Source: Bacteroidales bacterium UBA4621
GTDB taxonomy: Bacteria; Bacteroidota; Bacteroidia; Bacteroidales; Paludibacteraceae
Direction of reading: 5' to 3'
Assembly: GCA_002387325.1 (NCBI GenBank)
Contig: DGIN01000018.1
Span: 1-12,023, forward strand
Length of the DNA: 12,023 nucleotides
Position numbers and translations under genes: made by a program. Shown here piece by piece: positions 6,285 through 12,023 of this stretch. The notes below the pieces were generated by a model, which had not been told where the DNA came from, searched no databases, and saw only the letters and a program-made list of their open reading frames with translations. Each line of letters starts with the position of its first letter. Positions within the stretch are counted from its first letter, which is position 1.

Positions 6285-6316
6285 CAAAGATACATCAAAA
6301 AAACGAGATGTGCAAA
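6285..6316 (-). promoter_or_regulatory. Bacteroidetes-type promoter for the recR operon
   Basis: On the minus strand, TTTG (6316-6313), 20 bases and TATCTTTG (6292-6285) match the sigma-ABfr consensus perfectly. Transcription should start close to 6278, about 15 bases before the GTG at 6263, so the recR leader is very short. This placement rules out the upstream TTG start. Confidence 0.85.
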
Positions 6317-6561
6317 TGTTATGTGTTTGCGTACGGATAAAAAATGCTTTCTATGGCGGAAGAACGATGCCATGGGGCGCAGGTCTGCTATTGGGGAGGT
6401 GATTAGCCGCACGCATATAACCGGACAAATACGAGCGATAGTATAGGGCTATTCCCGTAATATGGGTGAGTTATTACGGATTGTATGTGTTGATAATTTG
6501 CCAAAAACAGTATAAAAATGCAATAAAAAGCAGCGTGTAAGCGAAAATACAGTAATCACAA
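6317..6561. other. Divergent intergenic region between recR and the polysaccharide cluster
   Basis: No gene is supported between the two divergent promoters. The stretch holds one 8-bp inverted repeat (6455-6479) and AT-rich sequence at its right end. Open frames seen here are short tails of antisense reading through recR and have no family features. Confidence 0.6.
6455..6479. repeat. 8-bp inverted repeat upstream of wzx
   Basis: ccgtaata (6455-6462) and tattacgg (6472-6479) are perfect reverse complements around a 9-base loop. No U-run follows, so it is not a clear terminator. It lies about 80 bases upstream of the wzx -33 element and could be a regulator binding site. Confidence 0.5.
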
Positions 6562-6593
6562 TTTGCAAATATAAAGAAAAAGCAGTACCTTTG
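6562..6593 (+). promoter_or_regulatory. Bacteroidetes-type promoter of the polysaccharide cluster
   Basis: TTTG (6562-6565), 20 bases and TACCTTTG (6586-6593) match the sigma-ABfr consensus perfectly. Transcription would begin near 6600 and leave a leader of about 42 bases before the wzx ATG. I see no inverted repeats flanking the promoter, as invertible capsule promoters would have, so it looks fixed rather than phase-variable. Confidence 0.85.
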
Positions 6594-6641
6594 CACGATT
6601 TTAGAAAAAGCAAATCCTTATTACCCGTCGGCAGTCCGTAA

Positions 6642-8027
6642 ATGTCTTTCATTGACCGCATACTTGACAAACTCAACTTGTCGGAGACCAAGAAAAAGGT
6701 TGTCCGGAATTTAGTGTGGGCGGTAACGGGGAAGGTGGTTACGCTGTTGGGCAGTCTATTGGTGGGCATATTTGTAGCACGCTATCTTGGTCCCGAGCAA
6801 TACGGACTGATGAACTACGTGGTCAGTTATGTGGCTATATTCCAGGTATTTGCCTCTTTCGGATTGGATAATATCGAGATACGCGAAGAGGCAAAATGCA
6901 AGGGTACAGGCGAATATGGGCGAATACCTTCTGCGGAAACAAACACCATTCTCGGTACGGCTTTCGGGCTGAAACTTATTTTTGCTGTCATAACAATGGT
7001 GTTAGTCATCATCACAGCGTGGTTGTTTGAGGCGGATACATTTACCAAATGGATGATTACGTTCTACTCGCTGAGTATGATTATGCAGACATTCAGCGTC
7101 ATCCGCAACTATTTCACGTCTATTGTATGGAACGAGTATATCGTCAAAACAGAGATTAGCCGCACCCTTATCGGCGCAGGTATCAAAGTTGCCTTGCTGT
7201 TGCTCCACGCCCCCTTGGTATGGTTCATTGCCGCCACACTATTCGATACCGTCCTTATTGCAGGGGGCTACCTAATCTCATACCGCAAAAAAATAGCCTC
7301 GCCACGATTGTGGATGTTTGACAAAACGACCGCCAAGTACCTTATAAGGGAAGCGTTCCCATTACTGCTCAGCGGGGCGGCTGTGGTCATCTACCAGCGC
7401 ATTGACCAAGTAATGATTGGCAATATGATAGACAAAGAGGCGGTAGGTTTTTTCTCAGTTGCAACGGCGTTTGTAGGAGTTTTGATGTTTGTCCCCATTA
7501 CACTAACGGATACCTATATGCCGATTATATCCAACCTATGGAACACGGATAAAGAAGCATATAAACGGCAAAACCAGCAGTTTATGAATATCACCGTTTG
7601 GGGGACGTTGTTATGCTCTATTGTGGTATGCGTATTGTCATATCCGCTGATACGATACACGTTTGGTCAGCAATATCTCCCAGCTGTTCCCATTCTGCAA
7701 GTTCTCGCATTTAAGGCGGTCAGTGTGGCATTTAGCAGTGTTGCAGGAAAAATGATTGTGGCAGAGGGTTTGCAGAAATGGGCTATCTTGCGTGACTGTA
7801 CCGGTTGCATTGTGTGTATTCTGTTAAACTATTTATTTCTTCCAAGATTTGGTGTAACTGCCGCCGCTTGGATAGCCATAGCCAGTAACCTTGCTGCCGG
7901 TTATCTGTCTTCCGTTTTTATTCCTGCATACAGACATACGTTTGTTTGCCAAACTAAATGTTTGTTATTGGGTTGGAAAGATTTGACAAGAATTGTATCA
8001 TTTGCCAAAATCAGAACGAAACAATGA
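6642..8027 (+). CDS. wzx: Polysaccharide repeat-unit flippase (Wzx-like, MOP superfamily)
   Basis: This 461-residue protein fits the PST/Wzx flippases, which turn undecaprenyl-linked repeat units across the inner membrane. The N-terminus VRNLVWAVTGKVVTLLGSLLVGIFVARYLGPEQYG is the classic opening, with the conserved R-LGPE-YG motif around 47-55. About 12 to 14 hydrophobic helices follow in pairs. REAFPLLLSGAAVVIYQRIDQVMIGNM in the middle is the mirror-half signature, with R and D in a helix as usual. The last 25 residues (KCLLLGWKDLTRIV...) are polar and less typical. Start ATG 6642 is about 42 bases downstream of the predicted transcription start. Its stop overlaps the wzy ATG. Sampled GC is 32/60 at 6721-6780 but 22/60 at 7921-7980, so its 3' end resembles the next gene more than its own start. 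Confidence 0.9.
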   Translation: MSFIDRILDKLNLSETKKKVVRNLVWAVTGKVVTLLGSLLVGIFVARYLGPEQYGLMNYVVSYVAIFQVFASFGLDNIEIREEAKCKGTGEYGRIPSAETNTILGTAFGLKLIFAVITMVLVIITAWLFEADTFTKWMITFYSLSMIMQTFSVIRNYFTSIVWNEYIVKTEISRTLIGAGIKVALLLLHAPLVWFIAATLFDTVLIAGGYLISYRKKIASPRLWMFDKTTAKYLIREAFPLLLSGAAVVIYQRIDQVMIGNMIDKEAVGFFSVATAFVGVLMFVPITLTDTYMPIISNLWNTDKEAYKRQNQQFMNITVWGTLLCSIVVCVLSYPLIRYTFGQQYLPAVPILQVLAFKAVSVAFSSVAGKMIVAEGLQKWAILRDCTGCIVCILLNYLFLPRFGVTAAAWIAIASNLAAGYLSSVFIPAYRHTFVCQTKCLLLGWKDLTRIVSFAKIRTKQ

Positions 8028-9271
8028 TATATTTACCCTGTGCCTATTTTTTAGGTCTGACTCTATACTTTAAGCGAAAAGAACAGCGTTGGAATATGGG
8101 CTGCGCCGCAGCCTCTATTTTGGTATTGATTTCCTTCTTTGCCATATTGGTGGATTCTTTTGATTTTTACGGACAATATGGTATCAATGAAAAAGCCTAT
8201 ACATTCCCTACGCTATTGCTTTTTTGTTTCCAATGGACTATTACACTATTACCCCTACACTATATCTCAAAACTAACAATAGAACCCATTCCACAAGAAA
8301 AAGAACATTTATTCCGTATATTCTTATGGGTGTTAATTGTATCTGCATGTTTAACCGTGCTGGTTATCATCAACGATGTCGTAACTATCATTTCTACCGG
8401 TGATTTTCTATCAATAAGAAACGACCATTATGAAGAAATGCAAAATCCATTTGATGATGGTAGCAGAAACTATTGGAAAGTATTTCCCGCATTGCTAGTA
8501 TCTTCTTGTTTTCAAGTGCTTTCATTGCTACTAGCAATGTACATATTCAGTTTTAACACAAAAAAGACACGGTTGGGAGTTGTTATGCTTCTCATCTCTA
8601 CCATAGGAATCATCAGTTCTATTCAAGTAGCAGGACGATCAGCCATTATATATTGGTGTTTTCATTTTTATCTGATCTATTCCTACTTTTACCCATACAT
8701 AGACAAAACCATAAAAAGACGTATCGTTATAACGATAGGATGTATTGCAGGTATCATTTTTCTCCTATTGTTGGCTATTACATTCTCCCGATTTGATGAT
8801 GGAGGGAAAAACGCCGTAGGATCTTTGGTGGGCTATGCAGGGCAACATATCAACAATTTCTGTGCAACTATTTCGTATGGCAGCAACTCTCCACATTCTT
8901 CCGAACGCATATTCCCTCTTTTCAACAAATTGGTACATCATCACTCTTTCCGCTTGGCGGATCACTATGACAATATAGAGTCTAACCTTAGCATAATTGT
9001 TCACAATTTTGATACTTTTGGGGGAGAAGTCTATTTGGACTTTGGCTGGACAGGGTATATTATATGTATGTTATGCATTATCGTAACTGGAATTATCGTT
9101 AAAAACAAATGGCATACCGTGGAGTTTTATCAGTTATTTATTTTATCTATATTCATCAATTTCTACAACTACGGATTATTTGCATGGCCTTTTATAGGAC
9201 ACTACACAACGAGTTCTGTCTTACTAATGCTTATCATCAGTGTGTTATTTCGTTATAAAGTCAAAGTATAG
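8024..9271 (+). CDS. wzy: Oligosaccharide repeat-unit polymerase (Wzy-like)
   Basis: This 415-residue integral membrane protein has about ten or more hydrophobic helices and a large polar loop around 265-335. AGRSAIIYW (from 203) and YLDFGWTGYI (337-346) are features seen in O-antigen polymerases of the EpsG/OAg-repeat type, which join flipped repeat units on the periplasmic side. Such proteins diverge strongly, so the call rests on topology, these short motifs and position right after a flippase. I chose ATG 8024 because it overlaps the wzx TGA as ATGA; an earlier in-frame ATG at 7958 would overlap wzx by 70 bases. The gene is AT-rich (21/60 GC in 8161-8220). The next gene starts 2 bases after its stop. 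Confidence 0.8.
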   Translation: MIYLPCAYFLGLTLYFKRKEQRWNMGCAAASILVLISFFAILVDSFDFYGQYGINEKAYTFPTLLLFCFQWTITLLPLHYISKLTIEPIPQEKEHLFRIFLWVLIVSACLTVLVIINDVVTIISTGDFLSIRNDHYEEMQNPFDDGSRNYWKVFPALLVSSCFQVLSLLLAMYIFSFNTKKTRLGVVMLLISTIGIISSIQVAGRSAIIYWCFHFYLIYSYFYPYIDKTIKRRIVITIGCIAGIIFLLLLAITFSRFDDGGKNAVGSLVGYAGQHINNFCATISYGSNSPHSSERIFPLFNKLVHHHSFRLADHYDNIESNLSIIVHNFDTFGGEVYLDFGWTGYIICMLCIIVTGIIVKNKWHTVEFYQLFILSIFINFYNYGLFAWPFIGHYTTSSVLLMLIISVLFRYKVKV

Positions 9272-9273
9272 TA

Positions 9274-10167
9274 ATGATTGTATATACCATCATAGTTACC
9301 TACAACGGGCGTCAGTGGATTGATTTCTGTTTAGGAAGTCTGCGTAAATCATCCGTAGAGACCATTCCGTTGGTTATAGACAACAACTCTACCGATAGTA
9401 CCCTAATCTATATCCAAAAGCAATATCCAGAGGCTATTCTATTTCCGCAGGAGAAAAATCTCGGTTTCGGACAGGCTAACAATGTAGGATTGCGCTATGC
9501 GCTGGCACACAATGCTGATTATGTGCTTTTACTTAATCAAGATGCAGCCATTGCGCCCGATGCCATAGAAAGAATGCTTGCGCAAAGCGACGGACAATCA
9601 CTACTTTCGCCTATACATATGAACGGGGACGGAACACGCCTTGACCACAATTTTCGTCAAAACACATTACTCAAAAGTTCATTGGTGATAGATGATATAT
9701 TTACCGGTAATCTCAAATCCTATTACCAAATAGGCGAAGTATGTGCTGCATGTTGGCTGTTGCCTATTGCCATTATCAAAAAAGTGGGCGGATTTAACCC
9801 TTTGTTTTTGCAATATGGTGAAGATAACAATTACTATCAACGTTTGTGTTATTATAATATTTCTACTATTTTAGTACCTACTGCTTATGCCTATCATGAT
9901 CGCAAAATTCAAGGAAACATTCAATCCTATAATAGCCGAATACTCTATCGACAATTACTCATTAACGCCACTAATGTCAACTTTAATTTATCACAACGTC
10001 TGCGTGCACAGTTAAGTATACTATATGTTTGCTACACACGAGATTTGCCTTTTGGCAAATATATTATAGGATTTTATCTACTCAATATTCTGCGTTTATT
10101 AAGCAAAGTTAAGTTGATTGTTCATAGTAGAAAGGTAGAAAAACATATACAGACAATATGGTTATGA
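9274..10167 (+). CDS. Family 2 glycosyltransferase
   Basis: This 297-residue cytoplasmic enzyme has a GT-A fold of GT family 2, rhamnosyltransferase-like. The N-terminus reads YTIIVTYNGRQWIDFCLGSLRKS; VTYN is at 8-11, and DNNSTDST at 36-43 binds the nucleotide. FGQANNVGLRYAL lies at 65-77. LLLNQDAAI (85-93) contains the metal-binding NQD at the DXD position. CAACWLLPIAIIKKVGGFNPLFLQYGEDN in the middle is the acceptor and catalytic region with the acidic ED pair. It should add one sugar to the lipid-linked repeat unit; the sugar cannot be read. The tail from about 250 is hydrophobic or basic and may sit at the membrane. It lies 2 bases after wzy and overlaps the next gene. Confidence 0.88.
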   Translation: MIVYTIIVTYNGRQWIDFCLGSLRKSSVETIPLVIDNNSTDSTLIYIQKQYPEAILFPQEKNLGFGQANNVGLRYALAHNADYVLLLNQDAAIAPDAIERMLAQSDGQSLLSPIHMNGDGTRLDHNFRQNTLLKSSLVIDDIFTGNLKSYYQIGEVCAACWLLPIAIIKKVGGFNPLFLQYGEDNNYYQRLCYYNISTILVPTAYAYHDRKIQGNIQSYNSRILYRQLLINATNVNFNLSQRLRAQLSILYVCYTRDLPFGKYIIGFYLLNILRLLSKVKLIVHSRKVEKHIQTIWL

Positions 10168-11330
10168 GAATCCTTTATATACTTTCTTCTACCTCTACAC
10201 AAGGTGGAGCAAGCAAATCATTTATGGTGATGCTTGATAGATTATGCACTATGGGAGTAGAAACCACCGTTGTATTACCCAATACGCAAGGTTTGTACCA
10301 AGAATTACAAGCAAAAAGTGTACCTGTAGTGGCATATACATACCGAATGGCTGTATATCCACCCTGTAATACTATCAAAGACTCCTTACTCTGGTTGCCA
10401 CGCCTATGCGGACGTCTTGTTGTAAACCATAGAGCCACCTGCCAAGTGGAGCAACTTTGCAAACAAATACACCCCGATATTATACATACGAATGTAAGTG
10501 TAATAGACATCGGTTACCGTGCAGCCCGACACCTGCACATACCGCACGTGTGGCATATTCGCGAATATGGAGATATAGATTTTCATCTTTCTTATTACCC
10601 TACCCGTTCCTGTCAATTGCAGCGTTATCAGAGGTTCTTATCTTATACAATCTGTATTACACGAGACATACAACGCCACAACAGGCTTACAGATAACCCA
10701 CATTCGAGAGTGATATATAACGGGATTCTCTCTACGCTTACCACAGAAAGTACAAACAATAAAGAACGTTTCTTTTTATTTGCGGGTCATATAGAACCTG
10801 CCAAAGGAGTATATGAATTGCTACAAGCATACGCACATTATAAACAAATCTCAACACAAATATACCCACTATACATAGCCGGTGCAGTATGCAATAACAA
10901 CTATATGGTGCATCTTCAAAATTTCATAAACACGTACCATTTGAAAGAATATGTATATTTTTTAGGAGAAATAAAGAATATCCTTACTTGGGAACAGCGC
11001 GCTACAACCGTAATCATTCCTTCAATCAATGAAGGTTTCGGACGCGTAATGCCTGAAGCAATGTATAATAAGACACTCGTCATAGCCCATAATACAGCCG
11101 GCACAAAGGAACAATTAGACAATGGTGTGAAACTGACAGGCAATGAGATAGCGCTTCGCTACAATACAGAGACAGAACTCACACAACATCTTCTCACGGT
11201 GTCTTCTGTTCCTCTGGAGCAATACAGCCAAATGATAGAACGTGCCTACACCACTGTTTCCAAACTCTATACTACCGAACAAAATGCACAGCAAGTAATG
11301 CAGTTTTATAAAGATATTTTGCGGCAATGA
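10164..11330 (+). CDS. Family 4 glycosyltransferase (GT-B fold)
   Basis: This 388-residue enzyme has two Rossmann-like halves. The first begins RILYILSSTSTQGGASKSFMVML with the acceptor-side GGASK loop (14-18). The second begins near RFFLFAGHIEPAKGVYELLQAYAHY, the standard GT4 GxxxxxKG start. The E-x7-E motif is INEGFGRVMPEAMYN with E290 and E298, which binds the nucleotide sugar. It should add a sugar with retention of anomeric configuration to the repeat unit. ATG 10164 overlaps the previous TGA as ATGA; ATG 10158, two codons earlier, is also possible. No signal peptide is present; GT4 enzymes work at the inner face of the membrane. The donor and acceptor are not known. Confidence 0.9.
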   Translation: MRILYILSSTSTQGGASKSFMVMLDRLCTMGVETTVVLPNTQGLYQELQAKSVPVVAYTYRMAVYPPCNTIKDSLLWLPRLCGRLVVNHRATCQVEQLCKQIHPDIIHTNVSVIDIGYRAARHLHIPHVWHIREYGDIDFHLSYYPTRSCQLQRYQRFLSYTICITRDIQRHNRLTDNPHSRVIYNGILSTLTTESTNNKERFFLFAGHIEPAKGVYELLQAYAHYKQISTQIYPLYIAGAVCNNNYMVHLQNFINTYHLKEYVYFLGEIKNILTWEQRATTVIIPSINEGFGRVMPEAMYNKTLVIAHNTAGTKEQLDNGVKLTGNEIALRYNTETELTQHLLTVSSVPLEQYSQMIERAYTTVSKLYTTEQNAQQVMQFYKDILRQ

Positions 11331-11950
11331 AACAATTGCTTATCTATATAGGTCGCTTGTGGTCATATATCTGTCCACGAGGAGTAAAGCAGACTATACG
11401 AAATGTATATCGTTTCCTTTATACAGGATATTACAGTCGTTTTTTGCACACAATAGGCAAACGTTCTACCATACATCCGCCATTCACTGACTTTCAAGGT
11501 GGACAATACATATCCATAGGAGAGTATTGCACCATAGGAGAGAATGTAGAACTGACTGCATGGAATAACTATAAGGGACAGACATTCACACCGGAAATAC
11601 GCATCGGAAGTGGTAGTTCTATTCGTAGGGGTTCGCATATTTCCGCTATCAATAAGATAATCATTGGTGATAACCTGCTTACTGGTCCATATGTACTTAT
11701 TACAGACCATTCTCATGGTTGTAGTTGCCGCGATGAATTAGATATTCGCCCAAATGATCGCCCACTCTATTCCAAAGGTGCAGTGATTATAGGCGATAAT
11801 GTATGGATTGGCGAGAAAGCCAGCATTATGCCGGGAGTAAATATTGGCGAAGGGGCTATCATTGCAGCGAACAGCGTAGTAACACACGATATTCCCGCCT
11901 ACTCCGTTGCCGCAGGTTGTCCTGCAAAAGTGATAAAGATAATGGAATAA
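11327..11950 (+). CDS. Hexapeptide-repeat O-acetyltransferase
   Basis: This 207-residue protein has left-handed beta-helix repeats such as YISIGEYCTIGENVEL (61-76), EIRIGSGSSIRRGSHI (90-105) and GAVIIGDNVWIGEKASI (150-166), as in WcaF/CysE/LacA-type acetyltransferases. TDHSHG (126-131), with H128 or H130, should supply the catalytic histidine, and the GCPAKVIK ending (196-203) is the family's usual acetyl-CoA-binding tail. It probably O-acetylates a sugar of the repeat unit in the cytoplasm before export. About 55 N-terminal residues before the helix are basic and aromatic and may attach it to the membrane. Its ATG overlaps the GT4 TGA as ATGA. Length and motifs are complete. Confidence 0.88.
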   Translation: MKQLLIYIGRLWSYICPRGVKQTIRNVYRFLYTGYYSRFLHTIGKRSTIHPPFTDFQGGQYISIGEYCTIGENVELTAWNNYKGQTFTPEIRIGSGSSIRRGSHISAINKIIIGDNLLTGPYVLITDHSHGCSCRDELDIRPNDRPLYSKGAVIIGDNVWIGEKASIMPGVNIGEGAIIAANSVVTHDIPAYSVAAGCPAKVIKIME

Positions 11951-11962
11951 TAAATAAGTGTT

Positions 11963-12023
11963 ATGGACTGCCATTTCAAAAAATATAGCGATACATATTG
12001 CAATAGTTCGTTAAAAATCGAGT
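11963..12023 (+). CDS. Possible 5' start of a further cluster gene (cut by the window edge)
   Basis: From ATG 11963, 12 bases after the acetyltransferase stop, a frame stays open for 20 codons to the edge of the window, beginning MDCHFKKYSDTYC. The other two forward frames stop quickly. I do not recognise the product. The spacing fits one more cluster gene, but with so few residues this could be chance. Confidence 0.3.
   Translation, partial: MDCHFKKYSDTYCNSSLKIE

Noticed and set aside
5200..6446. Large plus-strand frames opposite the membrane-protein gene and recR (5200-5790, 5847-6446)
   Set aside because: They are antisense to well-supported genes; the translations are His/Cys-rich and without domains.
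7958..8023. Earlier start for wzy
   Set aside because: It would overlap wzx by 70 bases; the ATGA overlap at 8024 fits the pattern of the other junctions.

Overview
The window looks like chromosome of a Bacteroidales member (Bacteroides or a close relative). Four independent promoters match the Bacteroidetes sigma-ABfr pattern, TTG/TTTG, then exactly 20 bases, then TAnnTTTG. Most start codons lack a Shine-Dalgarno sequence and follow A-rich stretches instead. The housekeeping proteins (IspE, Fmt, RecR, a capless HAD protein) resemble Bacteroides family members. No species is named because nothing here fixes one.

Left part (1-3958). A 659-base gene-free leader holds an 11-bp repeat array, a block of seven tiled hairpins (236-407), a promoter (496-527) and a 34-base-period direct repeat in the presumed 5' UTR. 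The promoter should drive a tight plus-strand operon: a Wzm-like ABC-2 polysaccharide-export permease, ispE (isoprenoid kinase), fmt (initiator-tRNA formylation) and an uncharacterised HD-domain phosphohydrolase. It ends in a strong hairpin that also serves the convergent tRNA.

Middle part (3962-6316), minus strand. A tRNA-Ser(CGA) has its own promoter. A four-gene operon follows, in transcription order recR, a four-helix membrane protein, a small HAD phosphatase-like protein and a GNAT acetyltransferase. The recR promoter overlaps the longest possible recR frame, so the real start is most likely a GTG at 6263.

Right part (6562-12023), plus strand. A promoter fires into a Wzx/Wzy-type surface polysaccharide cluster: flippase (wzx), polymerase (wzy), a family 2 glycosyltransferase, a family 4 glycosyltransferase and a hexapeptide-repeat O-acetyltransferase. 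Three of the four junctions are ATGA overlaps and the fourth gap is 2 bases. The glycosyltransferases would build the repeat unit, the acetyltransferase decorate it, Wzx flip it and Wzy polymerise it. No initiating sugar-phosphate transferase, chain-length regulator or outer-membrane exporter lies inside the window, so the cluster probably continues to the right. Sampled GC falls from about half to about a third near the 3' end of wzx, which suggests that wzy and the following genes are a swapped-in cassette.

I found no CRISPR array, insertion sequence, toxin-antitoxin pair or complete new defence system. The best candidates for something undescribed are the hairpin block at 236-407 and the unusual ABC permease/ispE/fmt operon.
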